Assembly (NCBI GenBank): GCA_028285685.1
Contig: JANQOR010000038.1
Span: 62,001 to 126,000 of the forward strand
DNA: 64,000 nt
Direction: 5' to 3'
From: Cyclobacteriaceae bacterium
GTDB taxonomy: Bacteria > Bacteroidota > Bacteroidia > Cytophagales > Cyclobacteriaceae
A program made the position numbers and the translations under genes. Below, piece after piece: positions 27,403 through 36,995 of the stretch (position 1 is its first letter; each line of letters begins with the position of its first letter). The notes beneath the pieces were generated by a model. The model searched no databases, was not told the origin of the DNA, and saw nothing but the letters and a program-made list of their open reading frames with translations.

Positions 27403-29325
27403 ATGGGTAAAATCATAGGTATCGATTTAGGAACTACTAACTCATGTGTGGCTGTGATGGAAGGAAATGAGCCGGTAGTGATCCAGAATAGTGAAGGAAG
27501 GAGAACGACTCCTTCGATCGTAGCTTTTCTCGATGGAGGGAAAGGAGAGAGAAAAGTGGGTGATCCTGCTAAAAGACAGGCGATCACCAACCCACAAAAT
27601 ACGATCAGCTCAGTGAAGAGATTCATGGGGAAGAAGTTTTCGGAAGTGAAGGCAGAAATGAAGAATATTTCTTACGATGTTGAATCAGGAAGTAATGACA
27701 CTGTTCGAGTGAAAATTGGTGACAGAACCTACACGCCACAAGAACTGTCCGCGATGATTCTTCAGAAAATGAAATCAACTGCTGAAGATTTTCTAGGACA
27801 AGAGGTAAAGGAAGCGGTAGTTACAGTACCTGCTTATTTCAACGATGCAGAAAGACAAGCTACTAAGGAGGCTGGTCAAATTGCAGGATTGGATGTGAAG
27901 AGAATCATTAATGAGCCGACTGCGGCTGCTTTGGCTTACGGACTCGATAAGAAAAACAAAGACATGAAGATCGCAGTGTACGACCTTGGAGGTGGTACAT
28001 TCGATATTTCAATCCTCGAATTGGGTGATGGTGTATTTGAGGTGAAGTCAACCAACGGAGATGTACATTTAGGGGGTGACGATTTTGACGGAGTGATCAT
28101 CGACTGGTTGGCGGATGAGTTTAACGCAGATGAAGGGATTGATCTCAGAAAAGATCCAATGGCGCTTCAACGACTAAAAGAAGCTGCCGAAAAGGCGAAG
28201 ATTGAACTTTCCAGTTCATCTAATGCAGAAATCAACCTTCCGTACATTATGCCAGTGGATGGTGTACCTAAGCACTTGGTGAGATCTTTGAGTCGAGCAA
28301 AGTTTGAGCAATTAGCAGATACTTTGGTGAAGAGATCAATGAAACCGGTTGAGGTAGCGTTGAAAGATGCAGGACTATCAAAGGGAGATATTGATGAGGT
28401 TATTCTTGTTGGTGGTTCTACACGAATTCCTAAGATCCAGGAGGAAGTTGAGAAATTTTTCGGTAAAAAACCGTCAAAAGGAGTTAACCCTGATGAGGTG
28501 GTAGCGATCGGAGCTTCGATTCAAGGTGGTGTTTTGACCGGAGAAGTAAAAGACGTGCTACTTCTTGATGTTACTCCTCTTTCACTGGGGATTGAAACAT
28601 TGGGTGGGGTATTTACCAAGTTAATTGAGTCAAATACAACCATTCCAACGAAGAAGTCTGAAACTTTCTCAACAGCTGCAGATAATCAGCCATCCGTTGA
28701 GATCCACGTGCTGCAGGGTGAGCGCCCAATGGCGAAAGACAACAAGTCGATTGGTAAATTCCACTTGGATGGAATACCACCGGCACCGAGAGGCGTTCCG
28801 CAAGTGGAAGTAACATTTGACATTGATGCAAATGGTATCCTTAACGTGTCAGCAAAAGATAAAGGAACAGGTAAGGAGCAGAAAATTCGAATCGAGGCTT
28901 CATCAGGCTTAACTGATGAGGAAATTGAAAAAATGAAACAAGAAGCGGAGGCAAATGCTGAAGCAGATAAGGAAGCAAAGGATAAGGTTGAGAAGATCAA
29001 TCAAGCTGATTCTTTGATCTTCCAGACTGAGAAGCAGATGAGTGAGTTTGGTGACAAGCTTTCTGACGGAAATAAATCTGCAATTGAAGGAGCATTGACT
29101 AAGCTGAAAGAAGCACACGGGAAACAGGATGTAGCTGAAATAGATACAGCAATGGAAGCTCTAAACAATGCCTGGCAGGCGGCTTCTCAGGAGATATATG
29201 CAGCACAACAAGAAGCACAGGGTGGAGCTGCTGGCGCCGATGCAGGAACTGGTGAAGAACCCGCAGCTGGTGGTGACGATGTTTCCGATGTTGAATTCGA
29301 AGAGGTAGAAGAGGATAAGAAGTAG
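27403..29325 (+). CDS. dnaK: Molecular chaperone DnaK (Hsp70)
   Basis: A 640-residue Hsp70. The ATPase domain (about 1-385) has [16 protein letters not shown] at the start, [18 protein letters not shown] and [15 protein letters not shown]. The linker [15 protein letters not shown] and the substrate-binding domain follow, then the helical lid. The C-terminus ends in a Gly/Ala-rich tail and [10 protein letters not shown]. It folds cytoplasmic proteins with DnaJ and GrpE, whose genes are not in the window. It stands alone, with a sigma-54-like element in front and a terminator behind. Confidence 0.97.
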   Translation: MGKIIGIDLGTTNSCVAVMEGNEPVVIQNSEGRRTTPSIVAFLDGGKGERKVGDPAKRQAITNPQNTISSVKRFMGKKFSEVKAEMKNISYDVESGSNDTVRVKIGDRTYTPQELSAMILQKMKSTAEDFLGQEVKEAVVTVPAYFNDAERQATKEAGQIAGLDVKRIINEPTAAALAYGLDKKNKDMKIAVYDLGGGTFDISILELGDGVFEVKSTNGDVHLGGDDFDGVIIDWLADEFNADEGIDLRKDPMALQRLKEAAEKAKIELSSSSNAEINLPYIMPVDGVPKHLVRSLSRAKFEQLADTLVKRSMKPVEVALKDAGLSKGDIDEVILVGGSTRIPKIQEEVEKFFGKKPSKGVNPDEVVAIGASIQGGVLTGEVKDVLLLDVTPLSLGIETLGGVFTKLIESNTTIPTKKSETFSTAADNQPSVEIHVLQGERPMAKDNKSIGKFHLDGIPPAPRGVPQVEVTFDIDANGILNVSAKDKGTGKEQKIRIEASSGLTDEEIEKMKQEAEANAEADKEAKDKVEKINQADSLIFQTEKQMSEFGDKLSDGNKSAIEGALTKLKEAHGKQDVAEIDTAMEALNNAWQAASQEIYAAQQEAQGGAAGADAGTGEEPAAGGDDVSDVEFEEVEEDKK

Positions 29326-29356
29326 CTTATCTGATTTTACCCTGGATATATAATTG

Positions 29357-29381
29357 AACCCCTCACATGAGGGGTTTTTTT
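29357..29381 (+). terminator. Rho-independent terminator after dnaK
   Basis: AACCCCTC / GAGGGGTT stem with a 4-base ACAT loop, followed by a T run of seven on the plus strand, 31 bases after the dnaK stop. Confidence 0.93.
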
Positions 29382-29872
29382 ATTGCTGTAAAACCAATCG
29401 TAACCTATCTTGATGAGTGATAATGACCTTTGGAAATAATCCCTGACTCAATTTTTACCCTCCTGTATACCGCCTGTAGAGCCTAAAAAAACCTGTCCGA
29501 ATTTAAGTGCTCGTAGATTTGAGATCTTACTTGGTTAAAAGGTGAAAACCAAAACTTGGACTAAAACATGCGAAAATCTATCCGGCACGGAGGTGCGATT
29601 TGAGCAGATTATATGCTGACAAGGCGGAGTAGTCATGTGGTTTATTAAGCTGGTGACTCATACACTTTTCTTACTTCCCTTGGATGTATAAAGCCCTCAA
29701 GTCTCAATCCCGAATGGGATTGAGACGGTAGGGACTTAGACGCAAACTCCAATTCATCTTTTTTTGGCCACTTACACTATTGGATCTACACGTGTAGACC
29801 AGATGTAGACACCAATCTTACAAGCTTGTTATGTGTGATAAAGGATTTTTGCCCACGCTAAAATTCAATCAT
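29382..29872. other. Non-coding stretch with a long hairpin and a 14-bp palindrome
   Basis: No gene is seen here on either strand. It holds a perfect 11-bp stem GTCTCAATCCC-GAAT-GGGATTGAGAC (29701-29726), flanked by AAGCCCT (29691-29697) and AGGGACTT (29730-29737), which can extend the hairpin with one bulge. It also holds the palindrome TCTACACGTGTAGA (29785-29798), followed by a further TGTAGACACC copy. It may be the leader of the next genes, a non-coding RNA, or the remains of a mobile element; none of these can be decided from the sequence. Confidence 0.6.
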
Positions 29873-30235
29873 ATGCCAAAGTATATTGTAACATTTCTTT
29901 TGTGCCTTGCTTTCATTCATTCTCAGGCGCAAACGACCCACTCAGTAGTTGTTGCTGTGAATCAAGCCCCAGGTTGCCCAATTGTCTCAGGACTGGAGGA
30001 GACTGAACACATCAAGGTTTTCCCCAATCCGGTCAACACAACCTCATTCACAATACAGTCAGACCTTACTGATGCTATGGTTCAAATACATGATCTAAAA
30101 GGTATTGTTGTCTGGCAGGACCATCTGGATGATAATCAGTTGGAAGTGGAGGCTTCCAATTTCAAAAGTGGTGTTTACATCATAAATATCCTTAAAGAGG
30201 ATAGAATCCATAAAATGAAAATCCAAATTAGATGA
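29873..30235 (+). CDS. Small exported protein made almost only of a type IX (Por) sorting domain
   Basis: A 120-residue protein. The start at 29873 was chosen because the signal peptide (YIVTFLLCLAFIHSQAQ) begins there; an in-frame ATG 42 bases upstream adds a polar leader. After ~20 linker residues the rest (about 42-120) is a type A secretion sorting domain: IKVFPNPVNTTSFTIQSD, VQIHDLKGIVVWQDHL, then FKSGVYIINILKEDRIHKMK. There is no other cargo domain, so it is nearly a free sorting tail. It overlaps the following G8 protein gene by 4 bases (ATGA), so the two are translated together. Confidence 0.85.
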   Translation: MPKYIVTFLLCLAFIHSQAQTTHSVVVAVNQAPGCPIVSGLEETEHIKVFPNPVNTTSFTIQSDLTDAMVQIHDLKGIVVWQDHLDDNQLEVEASNFKSGVYIINILKEDRIHKMKIQIR

Positions 30236-33180
30236 GAGCTGCTATTTTGTTTTTAGTATTATTTCACTTGTGTGCTTCTGTTGAAGCGCAACAAACGATT
30301 CCAATTCAGCCTTCTGATATTGTCGAACTCGAAGCGGACTCTTACAGGGGAACAATACAGTGGCAATCTTCTTTGAATGGTACCGATTGGGAAAATATTT
30401 CAGGTGCTACCTCTAACTCATATATGGTGGCCGTCCATGAACTTCCCAGTTATTTCAGAGCAAAAATTGACGAAGTGGGATGTGATGAATCACATTACTC
30501 AGAGGTGATAACGGTAATCAATGTCAACAACGTTGAGCTTTGGTCCAACCCGGATACATGGGAAGGCTCTAAGCCGGTTGCAGGTGAAGAGGTGACCATT
30601 GCCGCTGAAAAATATATTCTGCTTGATGAAAGCCCTCCCGCCTTAGGAGGGCTGACAATAATGGGGACACTTGAATTCGATAGAAAAGATCTCGAATTAA
30701 CTAGCGAATGGATTGTTGTGAATGGTGGTGGTACCCTTCAGGTAGGATCACTGACCGCTCCATTCGCACACAAGGCCATCATAACACTAAATGATTCAGA
30801 TACTGAGGCTGACATTATGGGTATGGGAACCAGGGGAATCATGGTTATGGATGGGAGCCTGGATTTACATGGAGCAGTGTCTGAAGTAATCTGGACTAAA
30901 ATTGATGCTCATGCAGAGGCGGGAGCAACTACTTTGGAACTCATAGAATCGGTTGAATGGAAAGTGGGAGACGAGATTGTGATCGCTCCAACAGATTTCT
31001 ATGAAGCAGGGTTCAATGATGAATCTGTAACTCAACGTGTTTCCCTTACTGCTGTCGCTGGCGAGCAACTCACACTGTCTGAAGGGCTAAATGCCCATCG
31101 TTGGGGCTTACTTCAATATGCAACTAGTGCCGGAATGAGTCTGGAGTCATCGAACCTTGTAACTCCTCCAGTCCCTGACACCGAGACCACCACAACTCCT
31201 TTGGTTCTAGACGAGCGAGCTGAGGTGGGGAACATGACCAGGAATATCGTGATTCGGTCACCAGATGATAATCTCTGGAATGATGAAGGTTTTGGTGTTC
31301 ACACGATGATCATGCCATCGGCTGCTGCCCATATCGATGGAGTAGAATTTGTTCGTTCAGGTCAAAGAGGCAGAGAAAGAAGATATCCGTTTCATTGGCA
31401 CATGTTAAGCTACGAAGGCACAGAAACTCTGGCCGACGCTACAGGACAATATTTTCGAAACAGCACAATCAACTCATCTGCCAACCGGGGAGTCGTTATT
31501 CATGGCACCAATGGAGTGGAGGTGGCTAACAACATTGTTTTTGACGTTCGGGGTCATGGAATATTTACCGAGGATGCTGTGGAGCGCAGAAATACGATCA
31601 AAGGAAATCTGGTCCTGCATGTTAGAAATCCAGCATACGGTACAGAATTGAAGCAACATGAAGTCGGAGCACTCGGTTCATCCGGCTTTTGGATTAGTAA
31701 TCCTGATAATATTGTTGCCGACAACACCGCAGCGGATTGTCGTACCTTTGGTTTCTGGCTTGCTTTCCCCCAAAGACCGTGGGGTTTGAGCCAGGAAGTT
31801 CTCCATTCTGACGGCTCGCTCATCAGGCCCAATCGCTTACTTTTTGGTGTATTTGACAATAACACCGCCCATTCAAATCGATTGGATGGGATACACCTTG
31901 ATGATGCGGAAATCGATAATGATGGTAATGTTTTTCCGATGCAATACTGGTCTACCACCGATGGTAGAACGGATGGTTATCCATTTGATGCCCTTAGAAG
32001 ATTTACGCTTTCAAGGTACAAGACGTGGAAAAACATGGATAATGGAGCATGGGATCGCGGGGTCTGGACAGATATTTATGAAGTGGTTTCCGCTGATAAC
32101 TGCGGCAGATTCTTTGCTGGGTCAGGAGCGGATGGGGTGATAGAAAGAAGTCTTGTCGTAGGAACTAGTCTGAATCATTTGATGAATGGGACAGGACGCC
32201 CTGCAATTGCAGATTTTCAATTTTTTTCGTCAGCTGCCCCGGTGGCTTTTGCCACGTACCATAGTGCCTTTAGTATGAGGGATAATGTCGTGGTTAATTT
32301 CGGAGTAGACAAATATGATAGGGCAGGGGTTTTTGCGTCAGATGACTACTATGTCCGTCCTGTGGACAATGGCCAGATCAGAAACCCAAACAACTTGTTA
32401 ATAGATTCACACCCAGGTGTAAAGATAAAATCTGAGGAAGACTACTTCACACTTGCAAGTGCTATATGGGATCCTCATGGATATTGGGGCCCGGAGGAGA
32501 ATTACCTTGTCTACGACGATCCCTTTCTAACAAGTGGAAAGGAGATTATCGTTATTGACCCCGGAACTGATGTTGTCGGAGGCGTGAGCGTTGCGGGACC
32601 TTTCTATGGTTTTTTGGCTTTCGTCCTGCATGGCGAGGGTGACAACCTTCCTCAAAACAGGTATTACTTTGATCTGATGGAAATATATGTGAGAAGGCTC
32701 GATGAGAACCTTGATCAGATAGCAGACTGGCGAGTAGAGAGTGCTGATCAAGATTGGTCATTGCAACATATGAGAGATTGGGCAGGGGTGAAGAATGGGA
32801 TATACGAGCTCACTTTTCCAGACTCTGAGGCCAACGGGACCACTGATCCACCAAGTGACTTTCAAATGGATGTGGAGAGTATGTTGGAACCGGAAGATCT
32901 GATTGTCGTTGGCATTGAATTTGACGGATCAATAGATCCTGTTGTTTTTTTGCAACAGAGATCTAACTTGAACAACTACCAGGTCTACGAAGAGCTAACT
33001 TCCTTGGAAGAAGTAATTGCCTCCTCTGGTGAGAAATGGTGGCAAGACAAAGAAAATGATCGTGTTTGGGTGAAGATAAAAGGCGGCTTGTGGTCTTCAC
33101 CATCTGGCACCACAGCGGACAACTTTAACGATGTTGCAAACGAGACAATGATTCTAAAGATAAGACCAGAAGGGAGTTAG
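30232..33180 (+). CDS. Secreted G8-domain, parallel beta-helix protein (TMEM2/CEMIP/fibrocystin-like)
   Basis: A 982-residue exported protein with a signal peptide (LFLVLFHLCASVEAQ). Residues ~22-100 look like an Ig-like domain (TIQWQSSLNGTDWENISGA). A G8 domain covers about 102-230 (ELWSNPDTWEGSKPVAGEEVTI, then LGGLTIMGTLEF). Right-handed beta-helix turns follow from about 330 to 620, with HWHMLSYEG, GVVIHGTNGVEVANNIVFDV and NTAHSNRLDGIHLDD. This is the layout of the G8 proteins related to animal TMEM2/CEMIP, some of which cut hyaluronan; catalytic ability here is not shown. It has no sorting tail of its own but overlaps by ATGA a gene for a stand-alone tail. Confidence 0.85.
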   Translation: MRAAILFLVLFHLCASVEAQQTIPIQPSDIVELEADSYRGTIQWQSSLNGTDWENISGATSNSYMVAVHELPSYFRAKIDEVGCDESHYSEVITVINVNNVELWSNPDTWEGSKPVAGEEVTIAAEKYILLDESPPALGGLTIMGTLEFDRKDLELTSEWIVVNGGGTLQVGSLTAPFAHKAIITLNDSDTEADIMGMGTRGIMVMDGSLDLHGAVSEVIWTKIDAHAEAGATTLELIESVEWKVGDEIVIAPTDFYEAGFNDESVTQRVSLTAVAGEQLTLSEGLNAHRWGLLQYATSAGMSLESSNLVTPPVPDTETTTTPLVLDERAEVGNMTRNIVIRSPDDNLWNDEGFGVHTMIMPSAAAHIDGVEFVRSGQRGRERRYPFHWHMLSYEGTETLADATGQYFRNSTINSSANRGVVIHGTNGVEVANNIVFDVRGHGIFTEDAVERRNTIKGNLVLHVRNPAYGTELKQHEVGALGSSGFWISNPDNIVADNTAADCRTFGFWLAFPQRPWGLSQEVLHSDGSLIRPNRLLFGVFDNNTAHSNRLDGIHLDDAEIDNDGNVFPMQYWSTTDGRTDGYPFDALRRFTLSRYKTWKNMDNGAWDRGVWTDIYEVVSADNCGRFFAGSGADGVIERSLVVGTSLNHLMNGTGRPAIADFQFFSSAAPVAFATYHSAFSMRDNVVVNFGVDKYDRAGVFASDDYYVRPVDNGQIRNPNNLLIDSHPGVKIKSEEDYFTLASAIWDPHGYWGPEENYLVYDDPFLTSGKEIIVIDPGTDVVGGVSVAGPFYGFLAFVLHGEGDNLPQNRYYFDLMEIYVRRLDENLDQIADWRVESADQDWSLQHMRDWAGVKNGIYELTFPDSEANGTTDPPSDFQMDVESMLEPEDLIVVGIEFDGSIDPVVFLQQRSNLNNYQVYEELTSLEEVIASSGEKWWQDKENDRVWVKIKGGLWSSPSGTTADNFNDVANETMILKIRPEGS

Positions 33181-33225
33181 AGCCTGTTGCATAAGATATT
33201 GGGAGAACTCGGAGGCGGTCGATTG

Positions 33226-35568
33226 TTAGGGGAGGATTGCCTTCTTTTCCAGTTTGTTGGAAATAGCCTTGTAAAGGTCTTTTGGATTAAATGGCTTTGT
33301 GACCAACCCATCCAGACCTGTTGACTCAAGCTTTGAGGATTTCTCATACATTGCTGATGCAGTAAGGGCAATTATTGGTAGTTTAAAACCTTTCTTGCGT
33401 ATTATTCTTGTAGCTTCATATCCATCCATTTCTGGCATTTGTAAGTCCATCAGGACTATATCATAGTTGTTTTCCTCAACCTTTTCGATCGCTTTGAGGC
33501 CGTTCTCGGCCAAATCTACCTTCATGTTCCACTTTTCTAACAGGCGCTTAGCTATTAGTACATTCATATGATTGTCTTCCACTAACAAGACATAGTATCC
33601 CGAGAGATCAAACGCTTCCGTTTCTTGTAGTTTTTCCAGAACCTTGTTTCCAATCCTCAGAGACAATGTGAAGTAGAAAACAGAACCTTGACCTTTTTCA
33701 CTTTTTAAGTGGATCTCAGAACCCATCATCTCAACGAGTTGTTTTGTAATAGATAGTCCAAGTCCTGTGCCACCATATTTTCTTGTTATCGAAGTGTTTG
33801 CCTGCTGGAATGATTTAAATATTCTGTCCTTAAGATCACTGCTAACTCCAATACCCGTATCCTTGATTTCAAAAAGTACCTTTACTCTTTTGTCAACTCG
33901 TTCTTCCATCGAGATTGTAAGTGTTACACTTCCTTTCTCGGTAAATTTTATTGCGTTTCCAATCAGGTTGGTCAGAATTTGATTAACTCTGGCCTTGTCC
34001 AGTTTCACTACCTCTGGGAGACCTTCGTCATATTCCAACTCTAGCTCAACTCCTTTTTGGCTTGCAATTGGTTTGAACACATTGAAAATGTCTGTACAGT
34101 AGCGCTTTAGCTGCGTGTTTGTTTCATCGAATTCTAACTTCCCCGCATCTATCTTACTGTAGTCCAGCACATTATTTATTAAAGTAAGAAGATATTCCGA
34201 GGCATTCTTTAGATTGTTCAACTCCTGAACTTGCTCTTTCCTTGGATTTTCGTCCAGAAGGTGGTAGGTGGTACCAATAACCGTATTTAAGGGAGTTCGA
34301 ATTTCGTGACTCATCACCGAAAGAAAATCTGATCTTACTTTCATAGCACTTTCAGCCTCTTCCTTAGCTTGGCGCCAGGACGATGTGAAATGTTTGGACA
34401 AAATGAGTGATTGGAATAAGAAAAAAACGAGCTGACCCAACATAGAAACCCACAAAATTTCCTCCACAAGATTGAGATAGGCAGAAGTTTTCATTACAAA
34501 AACCACTATAATTCCCATCGTGCTGTAGATAGAATATCTAGCTCCTCCACGACCTCTTATCAGAGCTTTTATGTAGACAAAGCTAATAAACACCATTCCG
34601 AAAAGTAGGATCACAAGGAATGGATCATTTATAGCAGTGAAAATATGTACAGGTAGCAGTGTGAGTCCAGCCCATAAAAGTGACAAGTACATGAAAATTT
34701 TTGCCAATAGCTTCGGAGTGTCCTCGGGAAACAAATTCTTTAGGTAGGCCGCAAAGAAGTAGACGGTCAAATAAAGCGTCGAATATTCGATGACCATGCC
34801 AACGTGGTAAGGCATGTTGATTAAATCATGTAAGACGTAATTCCCCCAACCTATTATGCGATATGCGTAAACGAGACAAAAAAGGGCAAAATAGAATGCC
34901 ATCTTTTTTTGCCTGCCATAGAAGTACATCCCCAGAAATATAAAGGCACCCATAACCAGACAGCCGGCCATGAATACATCGTACACGTCGTTGATGAATT
35001 TAACCTGAATGAGGTCATCAAGCCTTCCAATTTGGATTGGCGCACCTATCCCGCCCTTGCTATGGACAAAATTGGAGATATGAATGACCACATTAAGGGT
35101 GTCTGCTTGCAGGTGAGCAAGAGAAACAAGTTTGAAAAGCCTCCCTGGGGCTTCAGATTCTGCATCCACTCCCGGAGTACCCATATTTGCAAGCAACTGA
35201 CCGTTGACGAACAAACGGTAAGCACTGAACAGGTCAGGAATACGAAGGGCCAGTGGTTCTTGAGTTTTTTTAAGTATTGTCAACTGATAGGAACCGTAAC
35301 CAAAGGCTGATAGTCCAGATTGATCCCACCTGGTTGGCACATCGATCAACATGGATGCATTTACATCAGGCATGGAGTCTGGTGAAATGAATTCCTTGGG
35401 ATAGAATTTCCATTCACCATTTAGCGAAACTGTGGAAGATGAATTGAAATCTCTATCCAAGAGATTAGCCTGTCCATTTTGAACAGGTTGTCCTAGCAGG
35501 ACTTTTCCAAACAGCAGAAATGAAAGGAACAGAAGTCGTCGGGCTATATAGATCGAGATAGGTTGCAT
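33226..35568 (-). CDS. Hybrid sensor kinase/response regulator with 7TMR-DISM input
   Basis: A 780-residue hybrid two-component protein. A signal peptide (1-26) leads into a beta-rich periplasmic domain (about 30-185, NGEWKFYPKEF, YGSYQLTI) of the 7TMR-DISM extracellular type. Seven membrane helices follow at about 190-400. The kinase core has H421 in MSHEIRTPLNTVIG, the N box NLIGNAIKFTEKG, DTGIGV and GTGLGLSITKQLVE. A C-terminal receiver follows, with acceptor D708 in DIVLMDLQMPEMDG and the conserved Lys in VTKPFN. It probably senses a carbohydrate-like or envelope signal. No separate response regulator is nearby, so output goes through another protein. It is convergent with the G8 gene. 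Confidence 0.92.
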   Translation of the reverse strand: MQPISIYIARRLLFLSFLLFGKVLLGQPVQNGQANLLDRDFNSSSTVSLNGEWKFYPKEFISPDSMPDVNASMLIDVPTRWDQSGLSAFGYGSYQLTILKKTQEPLALRIPDLFSAYRLFVNGQLLANMGTPGVDAESEAPGRLFKLVSLAHLQADTLNVVIHISNFVHSKGGIGAPIQIGRLDDLIQVKFINDVYDVFMAGCLVMGAFIFLGMYFYGRQKKMAFYFALFCLVYAYRIIGWGNYVLHDLINMPYHVGMVIEYSTLYLTVYFFAAYLKNLFPEDTPKLLAKIFMYLSLLWAGLTLLPVHIFTAINDPFLVILLFGMVFISFVYIKALIRGRGGARYSIYSTMGIIVVFVMKTSAYLNLVEEILWVSMLGQLVFFLFQSLILSKHFTSSWRQAKEEAESAMKVRSDFLSVMSHEIRTPLNTVIGTTYHLLDENPRKEQVQELNNLKNASEYLLTLINNVLDYSKIDAGKLEFDETNTQLKRYCTDIFNVFKPIASQKGVELELEYDEGLPEVVKLDKARVNQILTNLIGNAIKFTEKGSVTLTISMEERVDKRVKVLFEIKDTGIGVSSDLKDRIFKSFQQANTSITRKYGGTGLGLSITKQLVEMMGSEIHLKSEKGQGSVFYFTLSLRIGNKVLEKLQETEAFDLSGYYVLLVEDNHMNVLIAKRLLEKWNMKVDLAENGLKAIEKVEENNYDIVLMDLQMPEMDGYEATRIIRKKGFKLPIIALTASAMYEKSSKLESTGLDGLVTKPFNPKDLYKAISNKLEKKAILP

Positions 35569-35690
35569 TGGGTATCATACTAAGATATTCATTTGATTTG
35601 ATTGAAAGTTGTTTTGAAGCGGATATTGAGTATTCAACGATAATCAAAGTAAATAAGGCAGTGCAAGGAGTCGCCACTCAGGGAGTATAG

Positions 35691-35834
35691 GGGAAGCCAG
35701 GTTCTGGCCTTGGTCTAGTACTTTGTCGCGAATTTGTGATGAAAAATGACTGTAACATCTGGGTTAAGAGCTCAAAGGAAGAAGGCAGTACTTTTACGCT
35801 ACCACCGGCAAAGCGAGCCGTTGAAGAATTTTAG
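35691..35834 (+). pseudogene. Remnant of the C-terminal ATPase domain of a histidine kinase
   Basis: From 35691 to a TAG at 35832-35834 the plus strand reads a stretch starting GKPGSGLGLVLCREFVMKND and ending near EEGSTFTLPPAKRAVEEF. That is the G2 box and last strands of a HATPase_c domain, with the family-typical GSTF ending. An in-frame TAG stands just before it (35688-35690), and the residues further upstream do not give a recognisable N or G1 box. No start codon or H box is present, so it is a decayed fragment, separate from the intact minus-strand hybrid kinase next to it. Confidence 0.75.
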
Positions 35835-35854
35835 TCCTCACTCATAAGTTCATG

Positions 35855-35862
35855 TAGATTTG
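35855..35862 (+). promoter_or_regulatory. Putative -7 box (TAGATTTG) for the RNA methyltransferase gene
   Basis: A full TAnnTTTG match ends only 5 bases before the ATG at 35868, so transcription would begin at or next to the start codon and the mRNA would be leaderless or nearly so. A -33 element is not distinct. Confidence 0.5.
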
Positions 35863-35867
35863 CAGTG

Positions 35868-36995
35868 ATGAAATTGACGATCAAGACACTTTATGGTTTT
35901 GAGGAAATGCTCGCAAAGGAGATCGAGCAGCTGGGGGGGACAAATATTGAGAAAATCACAAGAGGAATAAAGTGTGAGGGAAATCCGGAATTTCTTTATC
36001 GTGCCAACCTGGCCCTTAGGACGGCATTGAAAATACTGGTTCCCATCCACTCATTCAAAGCCAAAAACGAGAAGGAACTTTATGATAGGATGATGGAATT
36101 TGATTGGTCCATGTTTCTAGATGTTGATCAGACTTTTGCCATCGACAATGTAGTATTCTCAGAGCTATTTAAGCACTCAAAATTCGTTGCTCTGAAAGCA
36201 AAAGATGCAATAGTTGATCAGTTCAGGAACAAGTACAGGAGGCGACCTTCGATAAACACCGATCTTCCCGATGTGTTGTTCAACCTTCATTGCGCGAATG
36301 ATCAATTCACCATTTCAATGGACAGTTCGGGTGCACCATTGAACCAAAGGGGTTATAGGGAAGATGGACACAGGGCTCCTATGAACGAAGTACTGGCGGC
36401 AGGAATGGTTAAGCTTTCCAATTGGGACAAGAGCAAGGCTCTGATTGATCCGATGTGTGGAAGCGGAACAATTCTGGTTGAAGCTGCGATGATTGCAATG
36501 AACATGGCTCCTAATATCAACAGGAGAGATTTTGGATTCCGAAGCTGGCCTGAATTTAGTCCTGTTCTTTGGAATCGTGTGAAAAACGAGGAGCAATCTA
36601 AGATGAGAAAACCATCCATTGATTTAGTAGGGCTTGATATCGATCCGCAGGCAGTTGGCATGGCTAGGAAGTCCCTCGGAAAAATTGGTCTAAGACGGGA
36701 AGTTAGAATCAAGGAAATGGACTTTAGAGACTTTAAACCTTTGGCAGAAGCTGGGACGATAGTATCAAACCCTCCATATGGAGAGCGTATTGGCGAAGAT
36801 GACATCAACGCATTTTATACTTCAATGGGCGATTCATTCAAGAGAGATTTTTCCGGATATGATGCTTGGATTATAAGTTCAAATAAACCAGCTCTGAAGA
36901 AAATAGGGCTTAATTATTCCAAAAAATATACGCTATATAATGGTCCTCTTGAGTGTGACTATTGTCACTATGAACTGTACTCAGGAAGCAGGTAG
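35868..36995 (+). CDS. THUMP-domain class I SAM-dependent RNA methyltransferase (RlmL/YpsC-like)
   Basis: A 375-residue enzyme. The N-terminal part (about 1-155) is a ferredoxin-like/THUMP RNA-binding region. The C-terminal methyltransferase has DPMCGSGTILVEAAMIA (SAM motif I, near residue 195), DLVGLDIDPQAVGMAR and the catalytic NPPYGERIG (near 300), typical of N2-guanine methyltransferases. It matches the N-terminal half of RlmL, which makes m2G2445 in 23S rRNA, or the YpsC type; the exact base is inferred. The ATG at 35868 was chosen over a GTG at 35865. Its stop touches that of the convergent phosphatase gene, with no gap. Confidence 0.88.
   Translation: MKLTIKTLYGFEEMLAKEIEQLGGTNIEKITRGIKCEGNPEFLYRANLALRTALKILVPIHSFKAKNEKELYDRMMEFDWSMFLDVDQTFAIDNVVFSELFKHSKFVALKAKDAIVDQFRNKYRRRPSINTDLPDVLFNLHCANDQFTISMDSSGAPLNQRGYREDGHRAPMNEVLAAGMVKLSNWDKSKALIDPMCGSGTILVEAAMIAMNMAPNINRRDFGFRSWPEFSPVLWNRVKNEEQSKMRKPSIDLVGLDIDPQAVGMARKSLGKIGLRREVRIKEMDFRDFKPLAEAGTIVSNPPYGERIGEDDINAFYTSMGDSFKRDFSGYDAWIISSNKPALKKIGLNYSKKYTLYNGPLECDYCHYELYSGSR

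Noticed and set aside
28613-29118. Several minus-strand open frames opposite dnaK
   Set aside because: Complement of a strongly conserved gene with biased codon use; no signal of coding on that strand.
30640-30652. Short inverted repeat CCTCCCGCCTTAGGAGG-like within the G8 gene
   Set aside because: It lies in coding sequence encoding part of the G8 domain and has no T run; likely chance.
31474-31958. Minus-strand open frames opposite the G8 gene
   Set aside because: Shadow frames of a clearly coding plus-strand gene.
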